Below are positions 45,799 through 56,452 of a stretch of DNA of 64,000 bases, piece after piece. Both the position numbers and the translations under genes were made by a program. The stretch comes from CAVVZJ01 sp963752755 (GTDB taxonomy: Bacteria; Planctomycetota; Planctomycetia; Isosphaerales; Isosphaeraceae). Every line of letters starts with the position of its first letter. The first letter of the stretch is position 1. Under the pieces are notes generated by a model. The model did not search any database. It was not told the origin of the DNA and worked only from the letters and a program-made list of their open reading frames with translations. Location of the stretch: the NCBI GenBank assembly GCA_963752755.1, contig CAVVZJ010000001.1, positions 930,001-994,000 on the forward strand, given 5' to 3'.

Positions 45799-46947
45799 CT
45801 CGACGCCGAAGGCCGTCCCGTGCGACGGCTCGGTCTCGACCTCGACCGAGCCGCCGTGCAGCTCGACGAACGTCTTGACCAGGCAGAGCCCCAGGCCCAT
45901 CCCCCGCTTGCAGAACTGGAACTCGCCCGAGGAGTGATGCATCGTGTCGTAGCCGGTGAAGAACGGCTCGAACAGGTGCCGGCGCTCCTCCGGGACCGAT
46001 GCCGACGCCCGTGTCCTCGATCCGGAAGCGGACCCGGTCGGGCCCGGCCGGACCGGCCGTGACCCGGATCGTGCCGCCGTCGGGGGTGAACTTGATCGCG
46101 TTGACCAGCAGGTTCGTCAGGATGTCGCCGACCTTGGCCGGATCGACCTCGGCCGTCGCCCAGTCCGGGCTCGATCCGCAGCTCGACCTCCTGGTGGCGG
46201 GCCTCCAGGAACGGCTGGAGGTCTTCGACGACCCGTCGGACGAGGGGCTCCAGCTCGAGTCGTCTCGCAGCGTCCAGCGTGTCGTCGAAGCGGTCGGCCC
46301 GGAGGAGCTTGAGCATCCGCTCGACGGTCGCGGCCAGGCGTCGGCCGGCCTTCTGGATCCGCTCGACCCAGGAACGCTCGTTGGGCGTGGCCCGCGTCCG
46401 CCTGGGTCAGCTTCCAGAGGTCGGCCATGCCCAGGACGACGGCCACCGGGGTGTTCAGCTCGTGGCTGGCGACCTCGATGAACGCCTTCTTGATCTGGTT
46501 CGCCTCGGTCAGCCGGGCGTTGGACTCCTTCAGCTCGGCCACCAGACCGCCGCCGCTCGACGATCAGGTCGTGCTGCTCGACCGCCTGGCGGACGATGGC
46601 CACCATCTCGTCCGGGTCCCAGGGCTTGGTGATGTAGCGGAAGACGTTGCCCTCGTTGATCGCGTCGATGACGGCGCGGATGTCGGCGTAGCCGGTGAAC
46701 AGCAGCCGGGTGGCGTCGGGCCGGAGCTTGCTTGGCGCGGCGGAGGAACTCGACGCCGGTCATCTCCGGCATCCGCTGGTCGGACATGATCACCGGCGGA
46801 TCGACCGTCGTCGAGGGCTTCCAGCGCGTCGGTCCCGCGCTCGAAGGTCAGGACGCGGTAATCGAGGCGGAAGAGGTCGTGGAGCGAGCGGAGCACCTCG
46901 GGCTCGTCATCGACGACCAGCAGCGTCGGGCGTGAGGGGGCGTTCAT
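45732..46947 (-). CDS. Response regulator-histidine kinase hybrid (REC-HisKA-HATPase; frame breaks)
   Basis: About 405 residues from the ATG at 46947, overlapping the stop of the upstream gene by 4 nt (ATGA). Frames in order: REC domain opening TLLVVDDEPEVLRSLHDLFR; MIMSDQRMPEMTGVEFLRRA with the phospho-acceptor Asp; FTGYADIRAVIDAINEGNVF; a coiled coil (ELKESNARLTEANQIKKAFI); H-box EVASHELNTPVAVVLGMADL; then NLLVNAIKFTPDGGTIRVTA (N box), EDTGVGI (G1) and KRGMGLGLCLVKTFVELHGG (G2). Breaks near 46800, 46730, 46560, 46395, 46160 and 45990. No sensor or membrane segment: it takes its input from the REC domain. Confidence 0.8.
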
Positions 46948-47892
46948 CGGACGGAGGAGCCTCGCAGCGTCGATGCCGGTGTCTCGACGGCGGCCTGGGA
47001 TTCCGGTTGGGACATCGGACTCGGAATGCGGCTCGATCCTCGACCCGATCGCGACGGCCCGAAGCCGGACGGCGGGAAGCGCTTGATGAGCGTCACCTCG
47101 TTGCCGCGGTCGTTGTAGCGGAGCTCATCGAGCATGCCGCGGGCGATCATCAGGCCGAAGCCGCCCTCGCGGAGGCCCAGATTCTCGCGGATGTCCAGGT
47201 GGGCGATCGGGTCGTCGGGCGAGGCGGCGTGGGGCACGTCGGCCGGATCGAAGCCGGGCCCCTGGTCGCGGACGACGATCTCGACGCGGTCGCTGAAGAC
47301 GCGGTAGGTGATCGTCACCAGCTGGTCGGCACGGTGGCGGTTGCCCCACTCGATGGCGTTGAGGCCCATCTCCATGAAGGCCTGACGCAGGTGCATGAGC
47401 TGCTCGTTGGTCAACGGGGTGCGGCGGCAGAGCTCGGTGAGGAACTCGTTGACGTCGCAGAGGAACTCGGCCTCGCTGTTCAGCTCGACCTGGATCTCGC
47501 CCTGGATCTGGGCCTGCTCCAGGCCGGCTCGCCAGGCGAGGGCGGCCTCGATCGCCGCGCGTAGCTCGGCCGGGGTGAACGGCTTGGCCAGGTAGGCGTT
47601 CGCCCCCACCCGGAAGCCGCGGCGGCGCTCGGTCGAGCTTTCCAGGTCGGTCATCAGGACGATCGGCGTGACCAGGGTCCGCTCCTCGCTGCGGAGGCGT
47701 CGGCAAAGCTCGAAGCCGTCGGAGTCGGGCAGGACAAGGTCCAGCAGCACGACGTCGGGCCGAAGCAGCCGGGCCAGGGTCAGGGCTGACTCGGCCGAGC
47801 GGGCCACGGCGGGCGGAAGCCGCGGCGGCGGACCAGATCGGCGGTCCGCTCCGCCTGGATGGGTCGTCCTCGACGATCAGGGCCAGACTCAT
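46944..47892 (-). CDS. REC domain fused to RsbW-type HATPase (anti-sigma-like)
   Basis: About 316 residues from the ATG at 47890-47892, with GGGGAGGC upstream. REC: MSLALIVEDD at the start and, after a break near 47820, LLRPDVVLLDLVLPDSDGFE with the phospho-Asp and NAYLAKPFTPAELRAAIEAA. The second half is a GHKL ATPase of the anti-sigma type (HLRQAFMEMGLNAIEWGNRH, VRDQGPGFDPADVP, LREGGFGLMIARGMLDELRY, NDRGNEVTLIKRF). Such proteins act in partner-switching. The gene overlaps the hybrid kinase downstream, so both are one signalling unit. Confidence 0.84.
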
Positions 47893-47967
47893 CAGTGCCT
47901 CCCCACGACTCTCTCCCAACGCCCGACGCCACCGTTCTCCCCGCCCCGCGGCGGGCCTTTCGGCCGG

Positions 47968-48965
47968 TCAGGCGTGAAGCTCGACGACATCCGCATCGTG
48001 CAGCTCGTGATCCCTCTTGACCGTCTGTCCCTCGAAGACCCCCGTTCCCCAGACCTTCGCGAATTTCAAGGTCTGCTCGAAGTCGCGATGCACCTCGCGG
48101 GCCAGATCGAGCACCGTGCTGCCGATCGGTACCGTGTAGGGATTCGACCGATCGACCGGCTTGCCCGGCGACTTGGTGTAAATCCTTATGACCCCTAAGA
48201 GATCGTACGCTACGCTCCGCAGCTCGTCCAGGCCCACCCCCGCCGTTGCCGAGGTCGCCACGAGCGGTCGGAAACCGAGGACTGAACCACTCGCTGACGA
48301 TCTCCCATCGGTCGCCAGCACCCGGGGCGTCGAGCTTGTTGGCGACCAGGACCGTCTTGAGATGGATGACGGATTCGTCCTCCACGTCGAACGGGAGCTC
48401 GCCGACCAGCTCTGTGTGGACCTCGGCCAGCCGGGCGAGCGCTGCCTCGGCGGCCTCAGGGCCGTCGTCGTCGGCCAGGTCGACCACCAGCAGGGCGGCA
48501 TCGGCCGCGCGGACGACGTTGGGCACCCAGGTCTCCAGGAACTCCGGCGTGATCGGAGGCAGGTCCACGAGCTGAACCTTCACATCCTCCCAGGCCATCA
48601 TCCCCGGCTGCGGAGCCCGGGTGGTGAACGGATACGCCGCGACCTCGGGCCTGGCGTTGGTCAGGGCGGCGAGCAAGGCGCTCTTGCCCGCGTTGGCGGC
48701 GCCGACGCAGGACGATCTGCCCCGCTCCTTCGCGGGATACCTTGTGGCTGACGCCGCTCTTCTTCCCCGATGCTTTGGCCCCTTCGACCTCGTCCCGGGT
48801 GCGGCTGATCTTCTGCTTCAGGTCGGCCTGGAGCTTCTCGGTCCCCTTGTGCTTGGGGATCAGCCGGAACATCTCGCGGAGCTTCTCGAGGCGCTCGGCG
48901 GGGGTGGCCGCCCGGCGGTACTCGTCCTCGGCCTTGGCGTACTGGGGGGTCAGGTTGGCCGGCAT
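47968..48965 (-). CDS. DRG/Obg-type GTPase with TGS domain (frame breaks)
   Basis: About 331 residues from the ATG at 48965 (MPANLTPQYAKAEDEYRRAA). An N-terminal helical region (TRDEVEGAKASGKKSG) precedes the G domain. After a break near 48715 comes GAANAGKSALLAALTNARPE (G1), AAYPFTTRAPQPGMMAWEDV (G2) and QLVDLPPITPEF (G3). NKLD of G4 is in VLVANKLDAPGAGDRWEIVS. After a break near 48275 the TGS domain follows (IRIYTKSPGKPVDRSNPYTV, GSTVLDLAREVHRDFEQTLK). Relatives bind ribosomes or RNA. An obg gene proper is not in the window. Confidence 0.82.
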
Positions 48966-49138
48966 CGGGACCGTCTCCGGGCCGGGAGCGGGCGTCGATA
49001 CTTCGGTCGCACGCTAGCGGGGCGACGTGCCTAGATCAAGCCCCCACAGCGATCCCGGAGACGACGGGCCGGTTGTGCGAAGCCATCGTGGGTGATGGAT
49101 GGATCGCAACCGCCGACCGCGTGTGTGTTGCCCGACGA

Positions 49139-50536
49139 TCAAGGTTGTTTCGCCGCTGCCTTGGCCTCGTCCTGGTCCTTGGCGGGTTCGACCAGCGACT
49201 TGCCATCCAGCAACGCCGCGATGTCGCCTTCGAGTTCCTCGCCGATGCCCGGCTTGTAGCCAACATGCACGGCCTGGACGACGCCTTGCGCATCGAGAAG
49301 GACCAGCGTGGGAATCCCCTGGACGCCGAAGGCATTGCCGGCGAAGCCATCCAGGTCGAGGGCCACGCGGCCGACGACGCCTTTCAGCAGCCCGGCGACG
49401 TCGAGTTCCTTGAGGGTTTTTTCCACGAGACCGCGGACCTCGGCCTGGTCGTTGCCCTGGTCCTCGCTGACGGCGATCACGGCGACCTTACCAGCGGCGC
49501 GACCCTTGGCGAGACGCGCGGCGAGGTCGCGGATCTCAGGCAGCTCCTCGCGGCACGGGGGGCACCAGGTCGCCCAGAAGTCGAGCAGGACGACCTGACC
49601 CTTCAGGTCGGCCTTGACGACGTTCTTCAAGGCGTCGCCCTCGATCACGTCGAAGCGGAAGTCGGGAGCGGACTGACCGAGAAGCGGGTTCTTCTTGACC
49701 CCGCCACCCGCCGCCGGCTCCGCGGCCTGGACCTGGTCGAAGCCCTCGGGCGGGTTGAAGGTAAATGCCTCCGGCTTCGGCGCCTCGGTCTCGATCGGGC
49801 CGCTGGACCAGGAAATCTTCAGGTCCGAGAGGGTCGTTTTCGGGGGCGCCTTCGCCTGGAGCTGGTCGGCCGCCACGATCAGCTCGATCCGGCGAAGCAG
49901 GCGCGTTTGCGGGTCGATGAGCAAGCGGAGGCCGGGTCCTTGCTCCTGTTCGATCACGACCGACTTGAGCGTTTGTCCGTCGATTTTCTGGTCGGCCTCC
50001 AGCGAGACGGTCCGCGCCCCTTCCACCAGCCGCTGGACCGGTTGATCATCAACGAGGAAACCAAGCACGACCAAGGCGGGAACCTGCACCGGGCTGCCGG
50101 CGAGCATGGCGCCGAGCGGGCCGGTGAGGATCGTCGCGAGGGTGATCTTCGCGGGGGCCTCCTGCTTCATGTACTTCTTGACCGACGCCTTGGCGGTGAC
50201 CAGCGTCGCGCCGTCGCTGGCGACCCGGACGCCATCGCTCTGCATGGCTAGCTTGTTCGGGCGTTCGAAGGCGAGGCTGAGATCCGTCTTCTGCTCCTGG
50301 ACCTCGCCGTTGACCTTCAGCGAGAAGACGAACGATCCTTGATCGACGTAGGCGTTGAGCCCCTGGTAAACCTGGGCGACCTCATCGAGCAGACGGCCGG
50401 CGGCGGGATCGATGACGGCCTTGGAGGTGACCGGCTCCTGAGCTCGCGAGCGGAAGGCCCAGAGGCCCACCCCGGTCCCGATCAGGCCGACGCAGGCCGC
50501 GATGTAGAGACCGCGAAGCGGCAGTCGGTTCAGCAC
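49139..50536 (-). CDS. TlpA-like thioredoxin with DUF2092-like N-terminal domain
   Basis: 465 residues, intact. Signal anchor (LRGLYIAACVGLIGTGVGLW), then a beta-rich domain of about 240 residues (AYVDQGSFVFSLKVNGEVQE; GLRLLIDPQTRLLRRIELIV) resembling DUF2092/lipoprotein-carrier proteins. The C-terminal thioredoxin (from about 300) has GQVVLLDFWATWCPPCREEL with a WCPPC redox pair, and FGVQGIPTLVLLDAQGVVQA with the cis-Pro. It would be a periplasmic thiol-disulfide oxidoreductase. Minus strand, between the GTPase and ribBA. Confidence 0.9.
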   Translation of the reverse strand: MLNRLPLRGLYIAACVGLIGTGVGLWAFRSRAQEPVTSKAVIDPAAGRLLDEVAQVYQGLNAYVDQGSFVFSLKVNGEVQEQKTDLSLAFERPNKLAMQSDGVRVASDGATLVTAKASVKKYMKQEAPAKITLATILTGPLGAMLAGSPVQVPALVVLGFLVDDQPVQRLVEGARTVSLEADQKIDGQTLKSVVIEQEQGPGLRLLIDPQTRLLRRIELIVAADQLQAKAPPKTTLSDLKISWSSGPIETEAPKPEAFTFNPPEGFDQVQAAEPAAGGGVKKNPLLGQSAPDFRFDVIEGDALKNVVKADLKGQVVLLDFWATWCPPCREELPEIRDLAARLAKGRAAGKVAVIAVSEDQGNDQAEVRGLVEKTLKELDVAGLLKGVVGRVALDLDGFAGNAFGVQGIPTLVLLDAQGVVQAVHVGYKPGIGEELEGDIAALLDGKSLVEPAKDQDEAKAAAKQP

Positions 50537-50624
50537 GTTCGGAGATCCTTTGCAAAGCGGTGGAGGGGTCGTGCCCGACAGACCGGGCCATTATCTAACA
50601 TCTTTGGGAGTCGGAGCACGCGGG

Positions 50625-51867
50625 TCAATCCGTCTTCCGCTCGGTGCCGTTGCCGATCGTACCGGGAAGGAGGTGGCCGAGCTTGTCGCGTTTGGCCTCC
50701 AGGTAGCGGCGTCGGTCTTCCACCGCCGGGGCGATGATCGGGAACTTGCTCGACGACCTGAAGGTCGTAGCCGTCATAGACGAAGGCGTCGGTCTTCTTC
50801 GGGTTATTGGTCATCAGGCGAACGTGGGTGAGGCCCAGATCTTTGAGGATCTGGAGCCCGACGCCGTAGTCGCGCAGGTCGGCGCGGTAGCCGAGAGCCC
50901 GGTTGGCCTCGACGGTGTCGAGCCCCTGGTCTTGCAGGTGGTAGGCCCGGATCTTCTCAATCAGTCCGATGCCGCGACCTTCCTGTGGCAGATAGATCAA
51001 GGCGCCGACACCCTCCCGGCTGATCATCTGCAGGGCGAGGTGTAGCTGGTCGCCGCAGTCGCATCGGAGCGATTCGAGCAGGTCGCCGGTGAAGCAGGAG
51101 GAGTGGATGCGGATCAAGGGCGCCGGCACCGAGGCCAGATCACCCATCAGATAAACGACCGGGTTGTTTCCCGGCTCGTAATCGACGTTGTAGCCGATCA
51201 CGCGGCCCCGACCGTACTTTGTGGGCAAGTCGGCCTCGGCGGCGCGGTGGACGAGGCGCTCGCGGCGTCGGCGGAACTTGATGAGTGTCTCAATCGAGAT
51301 GATGGGCAAGCCAAACTGATTCGCGATCTGGTGCAATCGCTCGCGGCTGGCGCGGCCGGTGCCGTCAAGGATCTCGCACAGGATGCCAGCCGGCATGAGG
51401 CCGGCAAGCTGGCAGAGATCGACGGTGGCCTCCGTGTGCCCGGCGCGCCGAAGCACACCGCCTTCCTTGGCGACGAGGGCGCAGAGGTGGCCTGGGCGGG
51501 CGAAGTCTTCAGGTCGCGAGTCGGGGTCGATGATCGCACGAACGGTCGTCGCCCGTTCCTCGGCCGTGATCCCGGTCCGGCAGCTCACGTGATCGACGGG
51601 CACGGTGAACGGCGTCCGGTGCGGCGCCGTGTTCTCCTCGACCATCAGCCGGAGCTCGAGCCGACGAGCCAGGTCGGGCATGATGGGCATGCAGACCTGG
51701 CCTCGGCCCTGAGTGATCATGAACTCGATGATCTCGGGCGTGACCTTCTCAGCCGCGGCGATGAAGTCGCCCTCGTTCTCGCGATCCTCGTCATCGACGA
51801 CGATCACCACGCGACCTGCCGCCAGCGCCTCGACCGCGTCTTCCACCTTCGAGAACTCGTACGACAT
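50625..51867 (-). CDS. ribBA: Bifunctional 3,4-dihydroxy-2-butanone-4-phosphate synthase/GTP cyclohydrolase II
   Basis: About 414 residues from the ATG at 51865-51867. RibB half (1-205): IVVDDEDRENEGDFIAAAEK, GHLCALVAKEGGVLRRAGHT, GLMPAGILCEILD. RibA half: PLIRIHSSCFTGDLLESLRC then DCGDQLHLALQMISREG (zinc cysteines), LIYLPQEGRGIGLIEKIRAY and LRDYGVGLQILKDLGLTHVR. These enzymes begin riboflavin synthesis. A break near 50745 shifts the end; the likely true end is RRRYLEAKRDKLGHLLPG to GTERKTD at 50625. No FMN riboswitch signature is seen upstream. Confidence 0.92.
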
Positions 51868-51985
51868 CACAACGTCCCTACAGCCATCCCGCCCCGCGTC
51901 CGGTGTTTCGGTTCCAGGAGCGTCCGAACGGGTCTTTCTCCATTGTAGGCAGACAACCGCCGAATGTCGTGTCTTCGTGTCTGAG

Positions 51986-52001
51986 TCCGAAAAAGTTCGG
52001 A
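51986..52001 (+). other. Perfect short hairpin with U-tract in the ribBA/DUF1549 intergenic region
   Basis: TCCGAA (51986-51991), loop AAAG, TTCGGA (51996-52001), then TTTT. On the plus strand it looks like a small intrinsic terminator, but no plus-strand gene ends nearby. It lies 130 nt before the DUF1549 gene and could be an attenuator or a protein-binding site. Confidence 0.4.
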
Positions 52002-52130
52002 TTTTCCCCTTGCACTTTGTGGATGTCGCGCGGCAAACTCCAGGGCACGACAAACGTCGGACTTCAAGAACCGCCGATCCCGGACGAAGAGCACCCAGGA
52101 ACGCGGCCCTGCAACCCGGGAGGATCTCTC

Positions 52131-54595
52131 GTGCTGCCCCTCGCTTTGGTGTGGCTGGCGCTTTCGGTCGGCCGGGATGCCAACAATCCGCCCAGGCTGG
52201 AGGTTGAGCCGGCCGCGATCCGCCTTGTCGGGTCGGACGCCTCGGCCCAGATTCTCGTGAGCGATCGGGTCGGGGGCCAGCGGACGGTAGATCGGACACG
52301 GTCGGTCGCGTACGAGGTGCGCGACCCGTCAGTGGCGGTGGTGGATGCGGAGGGGCGCGTTCGACCGCTGGGAGACGGGAGCACGGCGGTCATCGTCCGC
52401 AACGGGTCGGAGGCGGCGACGATCCGGGTCGAGGTGGTGGACTTCGCGAACACAAGGCCGGTCGGCTTCGCGACGCAGGTCGTCCCGATCCTTAGCAAGC
52501 ACGGCTGCAATGCGGGTGGTTGTCACGGCAAGGCGACGGGCCAGAACGGCTTCCGCCTGAGCCTCCTCGGGTTCGACCCGCAGTTTGATTACGAGGCACT
52601 TGTCCTGGAATCGCGGGGACGCCGGATCTTCCCCGCCGCGCCGGAGCGGAGTCTTTTCCTCCGCAAGCCGACGGCCGCGATCCCGCACGGCGGCGGTCGG
52701 AAGTTCGCGGTCGGCTCGCCGGAATACAATACGATCAACCGATGGATCAAGTCGGGCTTGCCGTTCGAGGTGAAGGACGAGCCCACGCTGACCAGGCCGT
52801 CGAGGTCGCTCCGTCGCAGCGGGTGCATGGGGCCGGATGCGTCTCAGCAACTCCGGGTCACGGCATGCTACAGCGATGGGTCGGCCGTTGATGTGACCGC
52901 CCTGGCCCAGTATCAGAGCAATGCGGCGGACCTGGCAACGGTCGATGGACGGGGCCTAATCACGTCGCTTGACGGTGTCGGCGAGGCGGCGATCATGGTC
53001 CGCTTCGGGGGCCTGGTGACGGTGGCGCGGGCGACCATCCCGAGAGGCGGTGAGATGGTCGCGTGGGAGGCGCCGGCGTCGGAGCCAACCGGATCGACGG
53101 TTCGTTTTTACGCCAAGCTCCACGCGTTAAACCTGCCGCCGAGCGATCCTTGTACCGACGCCGAGTTCGCCCGTCGCTCGTCGCTCGACATCGCCGGCAT
53201 TCTGCCCGACGCCCGCCGAGGTTGCCGCCTTCGAGGCCGATCCCGACCCGGAGAGGCGGGCGAGGTGGGTCGATCGACTTTTGAGCCGGCCGGAGTATGC
53301 CGACTACTTCGCGATGAAGTGGTCGGCCATCCTCCGCAACCAGCGGGGGGTCTTCGGCAACTCCACCCAGCCGACCACCTTCGCCTTCCACGCCTGGGTC
53401 CGCCAGATGCTCGCGGAGAACCGGCCTTACGACGAGTTCGCCGCCGCGTTGATCGCGGCCAAGGGCGACCCGGCGGTCAACCCGGCCGTCGCCTGGTATC
53501 GGCCGCGTGACTTCAACGCGCAGCAGTCCGACGAGGCGCTCGCCGAGGACACTGCGCAGCTCTTCCTCGGCATGCGGATTCAGTGCGCCAAGTGCCATCA
53601 TCACCCGTTCGAGAAGTGGAGCCAGGACGACTACTACGGCTTCGCCTCCTTCTTCTCCCGGATCGGCCGCAAGACCGCCGACGACCCGTTCACCCCGCGC
53701 GTCTTCGTGCTCGCCAGCGGCCAGTGCCAAGCATCCGAGGACCGGCACCGAGTACCCACCCAAGGCCCTCGACGGTCCGACCTTCGCCGAACTCGGACCC
53801 CGCGACGACCCCCGCGACGCCCTCGCCGACTGGCTCCGTCGGGACGACAACCCGTTCTTCGCCCGCGCCCTCGTCAATCGCTACTGGAAGCACTTCTTCG
53901 GCCGCGGCCTCGTCGAGCCGGAGGACGACATGCGGGTCTCGAACCCGCCCACCAACCCGGAACTGCTCGACGCCCTCTCCGACGAGTTCGTCCGTAGCGG
54001 GTATGACCTCAAGCACCTCGTCCGCCTGATCGCCACGAGCCAGGCGTACGGCCGATCGAGCCAGCCGAACGCCTTCAACGCCAACGACCGCCAGAACTAC
54101 GCCCGCTTCTACCCCCGCCGCCTGCCGGCCGAGGTCTTGCTCGATGCCATCGACAGCGTGACCGGCGCCGACGAGAAGTTCAACGGCCTGCCCGACAGCC
54201 TCCGCGCCGTGCAACTGCCGGACGAGGGGTTCGGTTCGTACTTCCTCGAAGTCTTCGGCCGACCGAAGCGCGAGAGCGTCTGCGAGTGCGAGCGCACGGC
54301 CGAGCCGAGCCTTTCGCAACGGCTCCACCTGCTCAACTCCGGCGAGATCGAAACCAAGATCAGCGGTGGTACCCGCGCCGCCTCACTCGCCGACGCGAAG
54401 AACGATCCCCGGCCGGACGACGCCAAGATCACCGAACTTTACCGCCTCGCCTTCGGCCGGTCGCCAACCGACGACGAACGCGCCGTCTGTCTCGCTCACC
54501 TGGCCCGGGCCCGCGACCGCGGCCAACTGCGACAGGGGTATGAAGACCTGATCTGGACCCTGATCAATACTCAGGAATTCCTATTCAACCGGTGA
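52131..54595 (+). CDS. Planctomycete DUF1549/DUF1553 protein with Ig-like and cytochrome-like motifs (frame breaks)
   Basis: About 821 residues from a GTG at 52131, with GGGAGG 8-14 nt upstream. Signal-like start (LPLALVWLALSVG). An Ig-like Big_2 domain (SVAYEVRDPSVAVVDAEGRV), then HGCNAGGCHGKATGQNGFRL, another Big_2 copy, and after a break near 53215 the DUF1549 domain (PEYADYFAMKWSAILRNQRG, MRIQCAKCHHHPFEKWSQDD). After a break near 53735 the DUF1553 domain follows (NPFFARALVNRYWKHFFGRG, FVRSGYDLKHLVRLIATSQA). These planctomycete families have CxxCH-type motifs; function is unknown. Next gene, DUF1501, is the usual partner. Confidence 0.85.
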
Positions 54596-54632
54596 TCTGA
54601 GAATACCGCGTGTTGGAGGAAAGGGCGCATCC

Positions 54633-55964
54633 ATGTTCGACGTGATTGGCGGTCGAAGCGGCGGCCGGCAGTGCAACGGCGTCAACCGCCGCGGGTTTCT
54701 CCGGGTCGGGCGTCTGGGGCTGGCCGGGCTCACGATGGCTGACGTCCTCCGGCTCCGCGCGAAGGCAGCCGCGCAGGGCGGGTCCTCCCGCGACACGGCC
54801 GTCATCCAGATCTACCTCCAGGGTGGTCCCACCCACATCGACACGTACGACCCCAAGCCCGACGCCCCCCGCGAGATTCGCGGCGAGTTTGCCCCGATCG
54901 CCACGAAAGTGCCTGGTGTGCAGCTCTGTGAGTTGCTCCCGAAGCATGCGCAGTTGCTGGACAAAATGACCTTGATCCGCAGCCTGCACCACGACACGCC
55001 CGATCACGGCCTGGGCACACACTGGATCATGACGGGCTTCCAGCCGAACACGAGCTTCCTCCGCACGAACGACCGCCCGAGCGTCGGCTCGATCGTGGCG
55101 AAGCTCCGCGGCTCGAACGCGCCGGGATTGCCGCCCTACGTCGGCCTGCCCCGGCCGCCGCAGTTTGGCCAGGCCGCGTACCTCGGGGCGGGGTACAACC
55201 CGTTCACCGTCAACGGCGACCCGTCCGGAAACGTCCGCGTCCGCAACCTCGAACCGCCCGGCAGTCTCACGCTCGATCGCCTCGAAGACCGCCACTCCCT
55301 GCTCGACCACCTCGACCGCCTCGACCGCGCCCGCGACGCATCGGGCCTGATGGACGGGATCGACCACTTTACCGCCCAGGCTTACGCGATGGTTACTGGC
55401 CCCTCGGCTCGCCGGGCTTTCGACCTCGATCTCGAAGACCCCCGCTGGCGCGATCGCTACGGCCGCACGCCCCTCGGCCAGAGCTGCCTGCTCGCCCGAC
55501 GGCTGGTCGAAGCCGGCGTGACCTTCGTCACCATCACCGACTTCGACAACTGGGACCACCACGGCGGCATCTTCCCCGCCTGCCGACGCCAGTTGCCCAG
55601 GCTCGACGAGGCGGTTTCCGCCCTTGTGGATGACCTGCACCAGCGCGGCCTGGCGGATCGGGTGCTCGTGCTCGTCTGGGGCGAGTTCGGCCGCACGCCG
55701 CGGATCACGAACAACGGCCGCGACCACTGGCCGGGCGCCATGTCGGCCCTCGTGGCGGGAGGCGGCTTGAAGATGGGCCAGGTGATCGGGGCCACCACCC
55801 GCAAGGGGGAGTCGCCCATCGAGCGGCCGGTCCGCCCGGAAGACCTGCTCCAGACCGTCTATCATGTCCTCGGGATCGACCCGCTCCACGATTTCCCCAA
55901 CGAGTCCGGCCGTCCGATGCCGGTGCTGAACCGGGGGAGTGCGATCGGGGAGTTGATCGGGTGA
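54633..55964 (+). CDS. DUF1501 protein (sulfatase-like fold), Tat-exported
   Basis: 443 residues, intact. The N-terminus has a Tat motif (NRRGFLRVGRLGLAGLTMAD). Then VIQIYLQGGPTHIDTYDPKP, TLIRSLHHDTPDHGLGTHWI, EAGVTFVTITDFDNWDHHGG and VLVLVWGEFGRTPRITNNGR with metal-site-like Asp/His, the alkaline-phosphatase-like DUF1501 fold. In planctomycetes it is nearly always next to DUF1549/DUF1553, 38 nt downstream here, suggesting one exported complex. Confidence 0.93.
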   Translation: MFDVIGGRSGGRQCNGVNRRGFLRVGRLGLAGLTMADVLRLRAKAAAQGGSSRDTAVIQIYLQGGPTHIDTYDPKPDAPREIRGEFAPIATKVPGVQLCELLPKHAQLLDKMTLIRSLHHDTPDHGLGTHWIMTGFQPNTSFLRTNDRPSVGSIVAKLRGSNAPGLPPYVGLPRPPQFGQAAYLGAGYNPFTVNGDPSGNVRVRNLEPPGSLTLDRLEDRHSLLDHLDRLDRARDASGLMDGIDHFTAQAYAMVTGPSARRAFDLDLEDPRWRDRYGRTPLGQSCLLARRLVEAGVTFVTITDFDNWDHHGGIFPACRRQLPRLDEAVSALVDDLHQRGLADRVLVLVWGEFGRTPRITNNGRDHWPGAMSALVAGGGLKMGQVIGATTRKGESPIERPVRPEDLLQTVYHVLGIDPLHDFPNESGRPMPVLNRGSAIGELIG

Positions 55965-55989
55965 CACGAACGGGCGGAGAGTTGCGACC

Positions 55990-56400
55990 ATGCCGATCAT
56001 CGAAGAGGAGGTGCGGCCAGGGAGGGCCGTACTGGCTCGCCAGGTGGACGGATTCGCTATGGCGCTCGGCGTCGCCTGCTTCTTCGCCGCGTCGGGGATC
56101 TTAATCCTGATCCCCTCCGGGATTTACCTGGACTTGATCGAGGAACGCGTCAGGTCCCAGACGCGGATTTATCGGCTCACCGGCTTCGATCAAGCAATGT
56201 ATCGGCTCTTGGTCGTCGGCGTGGCCGCCATCACCGGGGCCATCGGGCTCGCGCTCGCCCGTCGAGGCGGACGACCGAGGAAGCGGGCCTCGCTCGCGGC
56301 TTCCGCCGCGCGGTTCTCAGCGTGGGGGCTGGCGACCGACGGCCTCATCCTCGCGGTGAACCTGGCGGCGCTCGGCTATCACTGGCTGATGTGGGGATAG
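55990..56400 (+). CDS. Small membrane protein of unknown function
   Basis: 136 residues from the ATG at 55990, 25 nt after the DUF1501 gene. Three membrane helices (MALGVACFFAASGILILIPS; YRLLVVGVAAITGAIGLALA; GLATDGLILAVNLAALGYHW). A basic loop (RRGGRPRKRASLAASAAR) lies between helices 2 and 3, so that loop is probably cytoplasmic. No family recognised. It sits in the DUF1501/WD40 operon. Confidence 0.6.
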   Translation: MPIIEEEVRPGRAVLARQVDGFAMALGVACFFAASGILILIPSGIYLDLIEERVRSQTRIYRLTGFDQAMYRLLVVGVAAITGAIGLALARRGGRPRKRASLAASAARFSAWGLATDGLILAVNLAALGYHWLMWG

Positions 56401-56452
56401 AGCCGGATCGGGATTTGGGTTTGTTGGTGATCTCTTTACGGAATCCTCCGCA

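Noticed and set aside
51868..52130. FMN riboswitch before ribBA
   Set aside because: I looked on the minus strand for the conserved RFN elements and did not find them; only a short hairpin is present.
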